64,000 bases of DNA from Entamoeba invadens IP1 (taxonomy: Eukaryota > Evosea > Mastigamoebida > Endamoebidae). The stretch is from contig NW_004191777.1 of NCBI RefSeq assembly GCF_000330505.1, positions 549,675-613,674 of the forward strand. The letters are read 5' to 3'. Position numbers and translations under genes: made by a program. Numbering within the stretch: the stretch's first letter is position 1; each line of letters starts with the position of its first letter. Below the pieces are notes generated by a model. That model was not told the origin of the DNA and did no database searches. It was given only the letters and a program-made list of their open reading frames with translations. This document shows, one piece after another, positions 1-10,089 of the stretch.

Positions 1-1061
1 AAGAACAATGGTAACGACTTGGAATCGACTAATATAAAGAAGAATGGTTTGTTGATAATTACTCGACGCTGTTCTCTATCGATTGCCATTCGTTTGTTCA
101 TGAGTATTGCAGTCGAAGCAGCAGCTACTGTACCTTTCTCGTCAACCCGTATTTTCGCTTTATGAATTACGTCTGAGACATAAATTGGGACATCTGTAAT
201 GCCACTGAAATTTGCGTGTGCATCAAAAGCGTCAGTTATTCCAAGCGTTTGCAAATTCTTTGATATCGACCCACCCCAATTTATTGAGAATTTTGGCATC
301 TTTAAAATCGTCTTTTCTTTAAAAGAATAACAAAGGTCATTGACATATGTGTGCAGTTTGTTGTGTTTTTTGTTCTTAACAAAATTGGTCATGTTGTTTG
401 GCATCACAATTATCATTGAGTAATTGTTGTCGTATGGTATTCTTAGAGTAGTCTCATCGTTTGTTGTCACACACTGCAACGCTTTTTCAACACTTATTCC
501 ACTCACTGTGCCAACCTTTTCAAAGTCTATATCAACCGTGTTGAACTCGGTCTCCCATTGTCCTCTGAAATAAATGGTATTCACTAGAACAGAAATTGTT
601 TCTCGTGACACACTTCCAGGCGCTAACATGTCTAAAATCAAGTTACCTGTCTTTTCTCGAACAACTTCATTGATTTCCTTTCTCACTCCCTCGAAATTTC
701 CTGCGAAATCTGCTTTGTAAATTGTCGCCTCTAATTGTTGAAGAGTTTCTAAGTAGTTGTCCTTCAAAAGAACGTTTTGTTGCATCCACACCGAATTGAA
801 TATGTTACATTTCGATGTTTCATTTTCTTTTGTGTTCATATGAGAGATCACTTTGTATGTTTCTAACACATCAACTCTATCAAACCCAAAAACCTTTTCA
901 AGTTGCTTCTTTGTGTTTTCCTTTGACCCAATGTAAATCATCATAAATGCGATGAATATGGAGTGTGTCGAGAATACAATATCTTCCGTGCTTATTTCTG
1001 TCTCAAAAAATTCTGCACAGAGTTTGTATAATGTGGTTTGAAGTATTTCCAAAGCAGACAT
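1..1061 (-). CDS. Serpin (serine protease inhibitor), 3' end cut by window edge
   Basis: This frame has no stop codon before the left edge and gives about 353 residues from the ATG at 1061. The body shows the serpin fold signature: an N-terminal NSVWMQQ segment, then LVNTIYFRGQWE, FSGITD, and the hinge DEKGTVAAASTA, followed by KPFFFILVD near the end. Counting from hinge Gly310 as P15 places Arg324 (codon 90-92) at P1 and Met at P1'. A hinge of small residues is what inhibitory serpins need for loop insertion, so this is predicted to be an active inhibitor of trypsin-like or other Arg-cutting proteases. No signal peptide is seen, so it would be cytosolic or released by a non-classical route. 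Family members are about 370-390 aa, so only some 25-35 residues should be missing. The single-exon start follows TATATATT-rich DNA. Confidence 0.9.
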   Translation of the reverse strand, partial: MSALEILQTTLYKLCAEFFETEISTEDIVFSTHSIFIAFMMIYIGSKENTKKQLEKVFGFDRVDVLETYKVISHMNTKENETSKCNIFNSVWMQQNVLLKDNYLETLQQLEATIYKADFAGNFEGVRKEINEVVREKTGNLILDMLAPGSVSRETISVLVNTIYFRGQWETEFNTVDIDFEKVGTVSGISVEKALQCVTTNDETTLRIPYDNNYSMIIVMPNNMTNFVKNKKHNKLHTYVNDLCYSFKEKTILKMPKFSINWGGSISKNLQTLGITDAFDAHANFSGITDVPIYVSDVIHKAKIRVDEKGTVAAASTAILMNKRMAIDREQRRVIINKPFFFILVDSKSLPLF

Positions 1062-1316
1062 TTGTTATGTATATCACAATTCAGACCACTTTTTATATAT
1101 ATTTTTTACTCTAAATCATTCCTTTCTTATCTTTATAACTCATTATTATAATCAAAGATATAAATATTATATTTGTTGTTAAGTTTTACCATATCATATG
1201 TTCTTTGTGTATTTGGTAATTTGTTGTCTTTATAACAAACTAAGAACAATATACTGTTTTCAGTACATTATTCTTATATATTAAGTGAAGAAATAAAAAC
1301 TTGAAAACATAGAAAG

Positions 1317-1700
1317 TTATTTCATCCACTCTTTGATATCATTGAAGTGCTCGGAAAAGATGGCAAACTCATCTTGGTTCATGTTTATCCCTTTCTTCCC
1401 TAACTGGTACTTCCCATCTTTCTCATATATTTCACGAATGCCAAGATACGTCTTACCTTTAAAGCCACTCTTTTGGCAAACCTTTGTGTTCGATAGTCTA
1501 AAAATCTCATCGTATTCGAACCCAACCTTTTCTTTAAACTCTTCCTCTGTTTCTTGTGGCTTTGACGTTTTTGTGGATTTTCTGGGTGTTTTTTTTGTGT
1601 CTTTTTCTTCTTTTGTTACTGGCTTTTTGTTATCCTTTTTTGGTTTTGTCTCCACTTCATCTTTCTTGACTGGGCTTTTGTGATTGTCTTCCGATGACAT
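1317..1700 (-). CDS. PC4/Sub1-type transcriptional coactivator
   Basis: A 127-aa protein with a charged Lys/Glu-rich tail (residues 1-57) followed by a PC4 domain (about 60-127). Recognisable PC4 features are the FRLSNTKVC strand, GKTYLGIREIYEKDGKY and LGKKGINMNQDEFAIF, which match the family's core (ssDNA-binding beta sheet, then a helix). PC4/Sub1 proteins bind single-stranded DNA and promoter complexes and assist RNA polymerase II transcription in the nucleus. The length is the same as human PC4. The Ser/Lys-rich N-terminal arm is also typical of PC4, where phosphorylation of the arm controls activity. The ATG at 1700 is the only sensible start. Confidence 0.9.
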   Translation of the reverse strand: MSSEDNHKSPVKKDEVETKPKKDNKKPVTKEEKDTKKTPRKSTKTSKPQETEEEFKEKVGFEYDEIFRLSNTKVCQKSGFKGKTYLGIREIYEKDGKYQLGKKGINMNQDEFAIFSEHFNDIKEWMK

Positions 1701-3569
1701 ACTTTATTTTTTTTAGTTCATTTAGCCTTGGTATTAATGGTCGATTAATTCCTCAATTTAATCTGTTTCGATAAGTTTTATCTTTTTGTCTTTGTTTTAT
1801 TAATATACATAAAACATTTTTTATGATAAAAAATGTTTTATAATAAATATACAATACAATCTATTTTATATGTAATTTTTTTACATACAAGTACTTAAAA
1901 AAGCTTTATTTCAATAACAAATACACAATAATTATTATAAATAGCTTTAATAAAATCCAATTAAAATTATAATTTTAAAATAATAGAGAGTTTATTTTAT
2001 TATTATACTTATAAAAATATTTAAAAAAAATTGTTAATTTATAATATTTATTTATCATTGAAATTTTATTAAACTAGTTAAGCTACTGAATAACAATTTC
2101 TATAATAATGCAAATTATATAAAAATATTTTTTTTTTTAGTTTAGAGATTATAAAACCATTTTAATAATTAAGTTTAATTAAAAATTAATGATAATGCTT
2201 CTACAAAAAAATTGCTTGTTTAATAAAAATGGTTGTTATACTAATTTATTATTTTACAAAATAAATAACATGAAAATAATAATTCTGGTCACACTTACTT
2301 TTTTAATACAGTATAAGGAAATATGGGGATGCTCGAAAAAGGAGGATGCTCGTAACTATTGGTTAATTTCAATTGAAGAATAATAAAATTACTATTGATT
2401 TTAATATAAATTATTAATCAAAAAATTAATAAAATGAAAAAACCAAAATAAATTTATATCAATTATTTATTATTAATAATATTAAATTAATTAATATTTA
2501 GATTAGCATCCCACTTTTTCTGTTAACTGTATGATAGTTTTATTTTTAATTTGATATTTCACCAGTGGTCAAATATTTAAAATTATAGTAAAAAAAATGG
2601 TTAAATAATTTTCAAAGCTCTATCTCAAACTTAACTGTTGTTTTTTCTTTGTGATGGCCGTTATATATTACACGTTTCAACCATAAAATAGAAAATGCTT
2701 TCTTGAAGCGCCAAAAATAATGTTGTTCCTAAAACTAGGATTAAAGATTTGAGTAATAAAAATGAAACTTTTAAACATAAATATTATAATATTTCTCTTC
2801 TGCATTTTTCGAGACCCTTTACCGTATCTTTTCTTTTTATTTTAGTATTACCAATAAAAAATAAAAGTATTTTGTTTAATACAATTAACGGCATTTCCGT
2901 CTTAAAGTCACAAAATGTAATGGCGGTTAACAAATTCAAAATTTATTGTTTATTTATTATAAAAAAGTGAAGTAAATTAATTAATTATATTAAGTTAAAC
3001 ACTAGTAAATTAATGGGATTGTGACCAAACATAATTATTATTTCTTTTGTAAAAAGAAAGTGGTTTTGTACTATAAAAAATGTTTATATTTCGGGCAAAT
3101 GAATAATACTGAAACTTCAAACCACCCGAATTTTTCTGCGTTTTTTTAAATTTCCAAATTTAGCCCCAACACAAAACAATGATTTTTTTTCTTTTTTTAT
3201 CAAAAGTGGAAGTTTATAAATAATTTATTAAATAAAAATAATAAAAAAACTATAATAGACCCATCTTACCAATTGGTATTTTGCTTCCTAACACCGCAAT
3301 ATTTCAGGATTTCGAACTTTTAAAGGAAAGTGAAAAATTTGGACGTGTGTCTACGTGTCTGGTTTTTATTTGTTTTTTCGGGTGTCTACGAAAAAAGAGA
3401 AAACGGCTTTTTTCACAAAGTGCATAATAAAGAAAACTCCCCACATTTTACTAAAAATAAAAACGGCGTTCTTCTCGAAGGAAAAGAAGCAAACTCCAAA
3501 TGACAAAGAGGGCGGTTCTGTTGTTGCTCTTTTGTATTTTGTTCGGTAGTAATAACTTGAAAATAAAAA
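1701..3569. other. AT-rich intergenic region, 1.9 kb
   Basis: No convincing gene. Short open frames at 2189-2383 and 2749-2970 have AT-driven composition. A 37-codon piece from the ATG at 2270 starts with a hydrophobic, signal-peptide-like run (MKIIILVTLTFLIQ) and could be the remnant of a secreted protein gene. A perfect hairpin lies at 1809-1841. The last 250 bases are less AT-rich and probably hold the promoter of the gene at 3570. Confidence 0.6.
1809..1841. repeat. Perfect 14-bp inverted repeat, 5-nt loop
   Basis: Arms 1809-1822 and 1828-1841 are perfectly complementary, beginning ATAAAACATTTT, around the loop ATGAT. It sits about 110 bp upstream of the PC4 start codon. The composition is AT-rich, so chance is possible. 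Confidence 0.6.
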
Positions 3570-4517
3570 ATGGCAAACGATCCGCGGACAAGTGTCGAGA
3601 TTGGGTGCAGTTGTTATTTGTGTGCCAACAAGGAGAGGGTCATCAGCAAAAAGCGGATACCGTGGACAACCATATGCAAAATCGTTCTTGTTGCGTTAGA
3701 AAATATTGAGAAAAAGCAATTTTATTCTGCACATGATGACATTTATCCTTTCGTCACAAAGCATTGGGCGATACTTGGGAAGTTACCTCAGTGTTTGTTT
3801 CTTTATTATATATATTGGACATTCTTCTTTTTTCACACACAAAGACATCGAAAACATTTTTTTGAACGAGTGGACTTCACTTTTTTTTATGGTTCTTTTT
3901 ATTAGAACAAATATTATTAGAGTATTATTCTATTTATTATTATTCTATTCATTGTTTTTATAGACTCATTGTATTCAATGAAAAAATAATCAGAAGTCAG
4001 CGCAAGGAACAATTGGAGAAAGGCATTACTCGACTCAATGAATCACTGCGGAAGCTTTGAAAGCACGACAGACAAAAAGAGAATGGGGTTGTGGCGACTA
4101 CGTTCGGACGAGTCCGAGAAGATCAATTCACAGAAAAAGCTTCTTGAAAAAAAGGAGAAAAAGACCGCAAAAGTCGAGACGACTACGTGTAAAACAACAC
4201 CAAAACAAATCGAGAAGTTTTCAACGGGAATTTCAATCGCTAAAGACGAAAAATACACATCGACAGAGAGTTCAATCTCGGTCGACCCACAGCAAAAGTT
4301 GACAACGATGTACCAAGATCTTGAGAATGTCATTTCCCATTCGTTCAGTCTTATTTGCCTTTTAGACGTTGGGGACAATCAAAAAATTCACTTCAACACT
4401 TCACACCAAATAATATCGTCCGTTACAAAACTATCGTACTTGGCAACACAAGAAAATGATGTGGCAAAGAGTTTACCACTGCCGCAAACGTCTTATGTTG
4501 CATTTCGCCTTTTGTAA
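3570..4517 (+). CDS. Conserved Entamoeba protein with winged-helix-like N-terminal domain (one intron)
   Basis: The start ATG is in a strong AAAAAATGG context. Exon 1 encodes a short Cys cluster (CSCYLC), then RIPWTTICKIVLVALENI and DDIYPFVTKHWAILGKLP. Exon 2 is open from 3990 in the same register and continues RNNWRKALLDSMN and KKRMGLWRLRS, followed by a Lys/Glu-rich linker and a hydrophobic C-terminal part. Together the pieces form one helix-helix-wing-like unit of about 110 residues. The best phase-consistent intron is about 3791-4000 (GTGTTTGT...TCAG). The GTTTGT site two bases downstream would create a stop with the nearest acceptors, so the exact junction is uncertain. The total is about 245 aa. 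I recall similar W-rich units in other Entamoeba hypothetical proteins but know no proven function; a DNA-binding role is inference only. Confidence 0.6.
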
Positions 4518-4618
4518 ATTACTTATATTTTGTTTATATATACTATAGAATATTAATAATAATAGTAATAATTATATTAATACCTTTAATTAACAACAAA
4601 GTATATTAAGTTATAAAT

Positions 4619-5866
4619 TCAATTGTCAACACCCCATTCGCCCGGTCTTCCACTAAGAGCAGGCACAGAATACTTCTCTAAGTCTTCTGGTATTTTTACA
4701 GATTTTCTGTCGTCTGAGGGCAGCGTATATATTTTGCTAAACCGGGATTCAAACCCATTGAAATTTGAAGCCATTGATATTGTATAAGCCCCAGAGTTGG
4801 GGAAGAATAGCCAATCTTTGCCAGGTGTCATCTCTGGGAAGTGCCCAGTGGCAACATAATCACTTCCATTGCACGACGGACCATATATTAAACTGTCATA
4901 TGTTTCTTTGTTCTCTTTATCTTTGTCTAAACAGAAACACTTCATCTCCCTCTCAAACCATAAACAACACCCAAACGCCCCATGTACGCCTTCACCACAA
5001 ACATACTCTATCCGCTTCTTCCCTTCGACAGTTCTTACTCTTTTGCCATGAAGTGACGTAACTACATGAAAGGAATTCGAAGCCATATACCGTCCAGGCT
5101 CTGAGATAAAAATGAAGTTCTTTGGGAAGTCTAATGCAGCAATGGAGTCTTCAATGGCACTCGCAAACTGTTCGAAAGGAGCTGGTTGAGAAAATCCACC
5201 ACCAATATCAACTATGTAAGGCTCAAGACCGTGTTCCTGTGCTATTGTAACGACTCCACGCGCTTTTTGAAGAGCAAGTCGAAATATTTCATTGTTGTGT
5301 GAATTGGACCCAACGTGGAAATGGACTCCATCAAACTTAAGACCACATTTTGCTATCTCTTTAATGCATAGTGGGATCTCGTCGTCAGTCACTCCAAATT
5401 TGTCGCCAAACACATGACCAGCTGTTAAGTCGTTTTCTTTGACTCGGAGCATAACGCCCATCTTCGGGGCGTACTGCGCAACTTTGTCGATTTCTTCAAT
5501 TGAGTCGACTATTGTGTGGCAGATGCCTAAAGAGTCGGCCTCAATAAGTTGATTGTACGGTTTGAATGTTTGAGAGAAAGTGATGTCATCTGGTTGGCAC
5601 CCTAACTTGATGACTTCTTTGATTTCATCAATGGACGCACAGTCGAAGCCACACCCCAATTCGGCTAATAATTTGACTAGATGTGGCTCGGGACAGCACT
5701 TCACTGCAAAACATGGTTTCACATGTGGCATAGCGGTTTTCCATCTATTGATGGCATCTTCCACACCTTTGATATCAAAAATCCAAAAGGAAAGTGGTTG
5801 AGTCTCTGGGGTATACTGTTTCAGAATATCTCGTGCAAACGCAGACGCTCTCTCAACATTGGTCAT
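4619..5866 (-). CDS. Ornithine decarboxylase, DFMO-site variant
   Basis: A 415-aa fold-type III PLP decarboxylase that would make putrescine from ornithine in the cytosol, the first step of polyamine synthesis. Visible motifs are the PLP lysine in FAVKCCPEP (Lys56), HFHVGS (184-187), the glycine loop DIGGGFS (222-224), EPGRY (256-260) and the active-site CNGSD region with Cys332. In mammalian ODC the equivalents of Glu292 (in GEGVHG) and Asn333 (in SCNGSD) are Asp332 and Asp361, both part of the substrate and DFMO pocket. The same two exchanges have been reported for the DFMO-insensitive E. histolytica enzyme. The protein ends without the C-terminal PEST-like tail used for antizyme-driven turnover in mammals. 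It is a single exon starting at the ATG at 5866. Confidence 0.93.
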   Translation of the reverse strand: MTNVERASAFARDILKQYTPETQPLSFWIFDIKGVEDAINRWKTAMPHVKPCFAVKCCPEPHLVKLLAELGCGFDCASIDEIKEVIKLGCQPDDITFSQTFKPYNQLIEADSLGICHTIVDSIEEIDKVAQYAPKMGVMLRVKENDLTAGHVFGDKFGVTDDEIPLCIKEIAKCGLKFDGVHFHVGSNSHNNEIFRLALQKARGVVTIAQEHGLEPYIVDIGGGFSQPAPFEQFASAIEDSIAALDFPKNFIFISEPGRYMASNSFHVVTSLHGKRVRTVEGKKRIEYVCGEGVHGAFGCCLWFEREMKCFCLDKDKENKETYDSLIYGPSCNGSDYVATGHFPEMTPGKDWLFFPNSGAYTISMASNFNGFESRFSKIYTLPSDDRKSVKIPEDLEKYSVPALSGRPGEWGVDN

Positions 5867-6326
5867 GATAGAAATTAGGAGTTGAAAGATTGTTTTAATA
5901 TCGTGAAGAAGAGAAGAGAACTATTGTGGATGACTATTTGGGCATTTGCCTTTTTTGCCGTTTTGCTATTGTAAATAAGATTAACTCTTGCAAAAGCAAG
6001 CCATAAAAAGATAAACACGATTCTATTCGATAGAATTCTTGAAGTGTTAGGTAATAATGCTTGAAATTTTAAAAAAATATTTATATGGGAAGTAATAAGC
6101 AATTTTGTCATATGGTTATACAGTATGTGCAAAAGTAATAATTCTTATATTTAGTCGTCTTAATATTGTCTTTGTGTATAAAAAAGCTCAACTTGACTCG
6201 TTTAACTCTAAAATGAATAATTTTTAAGAAATAAGTTGAGATTGGCAAGTTGGAATTCTTGGCAACACAAGAAAAAGAGAATTTTTACATCTTGGGTTTT
6301 TGTTGTAAACAAATTATTTGAAAAAA
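5867..6326. other. Intergenic, 460 bp
   Basis: AT-rich with no supported gene. It holds the ODC upstream region on the left. Confidence 0.5.
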
Positions 6327-6509
6327 ATGGAAGTTGTGTCGGGTGAAAAAGAAGGCATTGGCTTACTTGAAGAAGCGTCTTTCACTCTGTCATATCAAAT
6401 TATTAAACAAAATAGTTCCTTACCTTCCCGGTTATTAGCCTTGTTTGCACTCATTTTTGTTATCGATAAAATGAGTTTATGTGGTGAAGTAAAAACATTA
6501 TTTTCTTGA
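6327..6509 (+). CDS. Small ORF, 60 aa, doubtful
   Basis: It begins with an excellent Entamoeba start context (AAAAAAATGG) and its first 38 codons (MEVVSGEKEGIGLLEEA...) have coding-like composition. The rest becomes hydrophobic (ALIFVIDKM) before the stop. No family was recognised. It may be a true small gene, or the first exon of a decayed gene whose remainder is lost in the AT-rich DNA that follows. Confidence 0.25.
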   Translation: MEVVSGEKEGIGLLEEASFTLSYQIIKQNSSLPSRLLALFALIFVIDKMSLCGEVKTLFS

Positions 6510-7010
6510 GTTGCATAAATTTGTAAAAACTACTTAAAACCCCAATATTTTATGACGTTTCATTTTAAATAATTCATCCAATGTTTTTTTTGCAATAATT
6601 TGGCCAATTGGTGTCACCAATAATGCACCAGTTTTGTCAGAATTGCTTCTAACTATAGAATAGAATATTATATAATAAAATTGTTATTAATTAGTAAAAT
6701 ACATCATCAATTCTCCACAGTTGAATAATGATAAACAATAAAGAAATTTTAAGATGTGCGATTTTCTTACCGTTTCCCGAAACCATTTATTGAACAGCAG
6801 TCAAAAAATATCACAATAATTGAATTTTTTTTAACTCAGATTTCAACTTGGAGAATTTAAGTGTCATTAAACTATACTATTATTATAAATTTAACTATTA
6901 AGTGATTAATTTGTTATTATCATTTCGTGAAGAAATTGACCGTTAAATGAGTCTTCAATGGAAACAAAAAAACAATAGGAATAATGAAACAATTTTGAAT
7001 TGAATAATAA
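6510..7010. other. Intergenic, 500 bp
   Basis: AT-rich with nothing recognisable. It lies 3' of the arrestin-WW-C2 gene. Confidence 0.5.
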
Positions 7011-9626
7011 TCAAACTAATCCCAGTAGTCGCTTTTCTGAAGGGGAAAATTCGACCTCATCAACTACACCCAACGAAGCAACATGAGACTCGAAGCTCTT
7101 GTCGCTCTCGGACTTTTTCAATAGAGAGCTCACCCTTTTCTCACAGCGCTCGCTTTTCAGCTTTTGTGACTCACAAGAAATTACAATGATATTACGTGGT
7201 GTGTTGTTCGGAGGACTGTGCGCGCCACCTCGTGGTGATAACGATGAACTGTTTTGTAATGACCTCGGCGATATTACTGGGGACCGTGGAGATAGAATAC
7301 CCTCGGACTCTCTTTTTAATTCATTTCGCCGTGGTGAATGTTGGGTTTGTTCGATGTGCAACAACTCGTCCATGGCTTTCGACTTTTCTTCATCGAGTAG
7401 CCTTTTTCTTCGCGAGAGTATATCCTCTCTGTCCATCACAACTTCTTGGAAAACCTCTTTAGACAATGGCGCAAATTGTTCTTCACTCTTATCGTCGACA
7501 AGCATCAACGGAGAATCCCCCAAATTGCACGGTTTCTCACTCATCGAGTTGTTTCTATTTCGTAAATACACACTCTGTCTATCGGTGAGCGCACCCATGA
7601 CTTCTTCCAAATCTTCATCTTCGGCTTTTCTCGACAAGCTGCCAGTTAATGATCTTTGTGGTCTGTGCAATGGAGTCGATCTTTGTAATGACAAAAGTGT
7701 TTTGGTGTTGTTCAACTTGAGAGGAGTCGACGCTGCAGACAAACTGGCCATCCGCTTTTCGCGGCGTTGACAATCAGTTGAAGAGAGAAATGGCGACTTG
7801 TCGAGGTCTTTGCCGACCCAATTTGCATCATAATTCACCGCATGACCAAGTACAAATGTGTTTTCACTAATTCCCACTTCCAAAAAGAACACATTTTTAC
7901 CAGTCACTAAGTCACCACTCACTTTGAATTCTTCGGGAAGTTCCTTATTCTTCTTCCGATATTTGTTGATGTACTTCTCTTGGTCTTTTGTCGCTGGGCT
8001 GTTGCAATAAAAAGGTGGGAAATGGGCCAACACACACTCTTTCTCAACAGGTTGTGTGTCTCCTTCCCAACATATCTTCAACAAGACCTCCCCTGTTTGT
8101 GGTATTTCAAAGTCTCCAAAATTTCGGAGTTGGAACCACTCCATAATCCCATTGTCCGCTATTCGCCACATAGGAAGATCTATCCCACCAACAAACTTTT
8201 TATTTGTATAAAAGTATAACACGAAATTCTCTCGATCAGGAGAGTTACTGAAGGTCAGAGTGTTGTTTTCAGACCAGATTGGATCGACACATTTTGTGGA
8301 AGAACCCGATTGGATAGCCCTATTCTCCGAATCAAACACTACACAATAACTTGTGCACACTTTCCCCTTCAAAGCTGGAAAGTTTCTTCCTTTAAATAGA
8401 GTCACTGATATGTTCCGAACAACTACCTTTCGATTGGGGAATGGTCGTGGGTCGATCCAAGTGGTATATTTCTTATTCCAGTTGATAAAATAGATCTCTC
8501 CTCTGTCGGAGCCTATACCCCACCCATATGGCAATTTCTCACATTCGGGAAGTGGGTATCGTGCGTTAGTGATACTCAAGCATTTACTGTCACTGTAACA
8601 TTTTCTAAGCAAGTGATTGACGTAATACACTTTGTTCTCAAAAACCTTCTTTTCGACTGTTTCGTCACACTCTGGTGTCGGTCGCATGTGTGCGCCGTAA
8701 AACGCCATTTTGTCGGATATGTACTCAACACCAAGTAACGCCCCTCTTGCTCTATTAACATCAACAGACACCATCTCCCACCCAACGTTCAATTCAAGTC
8801 GACACACAATGGTGCTTTTGGAATAGGAGATTTGAAGTTCCAAGAAACTCCGAATTGAAAAGTTTTTCTGTGATATTGTTGGGAAGAGATTTGAAGTGTC
8901 GATTGTGACTTCCTTTTCGGTGATTGTTTCAACATCTCCCAAGTGTCGAACACCGCCATTTAAAACTAGATAAGTCTCTTTGTACTGATGCTCGGAATGC
9001 CACATTAATACTGGACTGACTAAATTGCCTGTTGTATTTTTAATAAAGGCAGTCACTTTGAGGGGTTGATTGGGAACAACTGAAGTGTTGCACGACAATT
9101 TCAAAAACAAGCCGAAGCTGTTTGTCTTCTCTTCTTTAAATGTCACGTTTTGTTCGAGTGTTTGCTTTTTAAATGAAATGATCTGGATTTCAGATTCTTC
9201 TGAAAACGTCGAAAGTTGTGTCTTTGAATCATCTTTTTTGAGAGTAAGTACTGTTAGTGTAGCCTGTAGAAAGTATTTAATACCAATTCCATTCTTCAAC
9301 GTGACTGATGGAGAAGGTACTGAAGGCACTTGAATAGAAAACGGGACCACATGTACTCCGATTGGGTACTCTCGACAGAAAGGTCCGTTTGAAGAATTCC
9401 ATTGCTCCGCAAGTGGTGGGAAGTTTGAAGAGATGAAAAATTGTGTATACTCCTTTTGTGGCTTTGAGTTGTTTATGTTTGGAATTGTTATTGTCTTGCC
9501 GTATATATTAAAGTAAAGAGAAGTGAGTATAGCTCTTCGTTTGGTGGTGATACTAATAAAGCCTTGGATACAATCACCGACAACATAGGCTTTGTTGATG
9601 TAGTGAAATGATATGGATACAGACAT
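7011..9626 (-). CDS. Arrestin-fold, WW and C2 domain protein
   Basis: An 871-aa protein starting at the ATG at 9626. Residues 1-300 look like an alpha-arrestin unit: an N-terminal beta sandwich (SISFHYINKAYVVGDCIQGF, IGVHVVPFSIQVPSV) and a second sandwich (VVPNQPLKVTAFIKNTTGN). A WW domain follows at about 362-394, with LPYGWGIGSDRGEIYFINWN and then KKYTTWIDPRP, both signature Trp and the Pro present. Directly after it a C2-like domain (about 398-505: ISVTLFKGRNFPAL, DPIWSENNTLTF) is followed by linker sequence. The last 250 residues are Ser/Arg/Pro-rich and probably disordered, with several SPR motifs. Arrestin-like proteins bring ubiquitin ligases or cargo together, WW domains bind PPxY or Pro-rich peptides, and C2 domains bind membranes. 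The C2-WW pairing recalls NEDD4 ligases without the HECT domain, so an adaptor for membrane-protein sorting is a reasonable inference. Confidence 0.7.
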   Translation of the reverse strand: MSVSISFHYINKAYVVGDCIQGFISITTKRRAILTSLYFNIYGKTITIPNINNSKPQKEYTQFFISSNFPPLAEQWNSSNGPFCREYPIGVHVVPFSIQVPSVPSPSVTLKNGIGIKYFLQATLTVLTLKKDDSKTQLSTFSEESEIQIISFKKQTLEQNVTFKEEKTNSFGLFLKLSCNTSVVPNQPLKVTAFIKNTTGNLVSPVLMWHSEHQYKETYLVLNGGVRHLGDVETITEKEVTIDTSNLFPTISQKNFSIRSFLELQISYSKSTIVCRLELNVGWEMVSVDVNRARGALLGVEYISDKMAFYGAHMRPTPECDETVEKKVFENKVYYVNHLLRKCYSDSKCLSITNARYPLPECEKLPYGWGIGSDRGEIYFINWNKKYTTWIDPRPFPNRKVVVRNISVTLFKGRNFPALKGKVCTSYCVVFDSENRAIQSGSSTKCVDPIWSENNTLTFSNSPDRENFVLYFYTNKKFVGGIDLPMWRIADNGIMEWFQLRNFGDFEIPQTGEVLLKICWEGDTQPVEKECVLAHFPPFYCNSPATKDQEKYINKYRKKNKELPEEFKVSGDLVTGKNVFFLEVGISENTFVLGHAVNYDANWVGKDLDKSPFLSSTDCQRREKRMASLSAASTPLKLNNTKTLLSLQRSTPLHRPQRSLTGSLSRKAEDEDLEEVMGALTDRQSVYLRNRNNSMSEKPCNLGDSPLMLVDDKSEEQFAPLSKEVFQEVVMDREDILSRRKRLLDEEKSKAMDELLHIEQTQHSPRRNELKRESEGILSPRSPVISPRSLQNSSSLSPRGGAHSPPNNTPRNIIVISCESQKLKSERCEKRVSSLLKKSESDKSFESHVASLGVVDEVEFSPSEKRLLGLV

Positions 9627-10089
9627 CAAGTGCTATTTAAACTTTTCAGTGTATTTTTCTTCAATGGAAAATGAAAAGTCTTTCAATCATCTAAAAACCA
9701 CAATACTATGGTTTAATATAACTTTCATATGGTTTCCTTACGTTTTTGTACCTGAAAAACAAAAACTATTTTGAGACAAGTAAAAAAGTAAACTGGAAAT
9801 TGGAATAACCAAGAGTGCAGAAAAAAAACTGTTGTTCATATTTTGAATGGCACCGTATAACAAAAAGGCAAAGTGAATAACAGAAGATCGTTAATTGCAT
9901 TGAGTTCTATTGCAAAATGTATATTTTAAAGTGATTCTTATTTTGTTGATATTGTTGTTAAGCGGCATTGTCATTATTATAAAGGAAAAAGAAAGAAGAC
10001 TAAAAATAAGTTATTAATGAAACCTTGTATGATACAATACACGCAACTTTAACAACACAAACGGTTGATGTACATATTCACAATTCTGT
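9627..10089. other. Intergenic, 460 bp
   Basis: Upstream DNA of the arrestin-WW-C2 gene. It includes a TTTAAATAG-like element on the minus strand just before the start codon. No gene is seen. Confidence 0.5.

Noticed and set aside
2189..2970. Short ORFs in the 1.7-3.5 kb region as genes
   Set aside because: Composition equals the AT-rich background. Only a signal-peptide-like fragment at 2270-2383 is slightly suggestive, not enough to call a gene.
7099..7770. 223-codon plus-strand frame
   Set aside because: Antisense to the Ser/Arg-rich tail of the arrestin-WW-C2 gene; low-complexity and with no homology-like motif.
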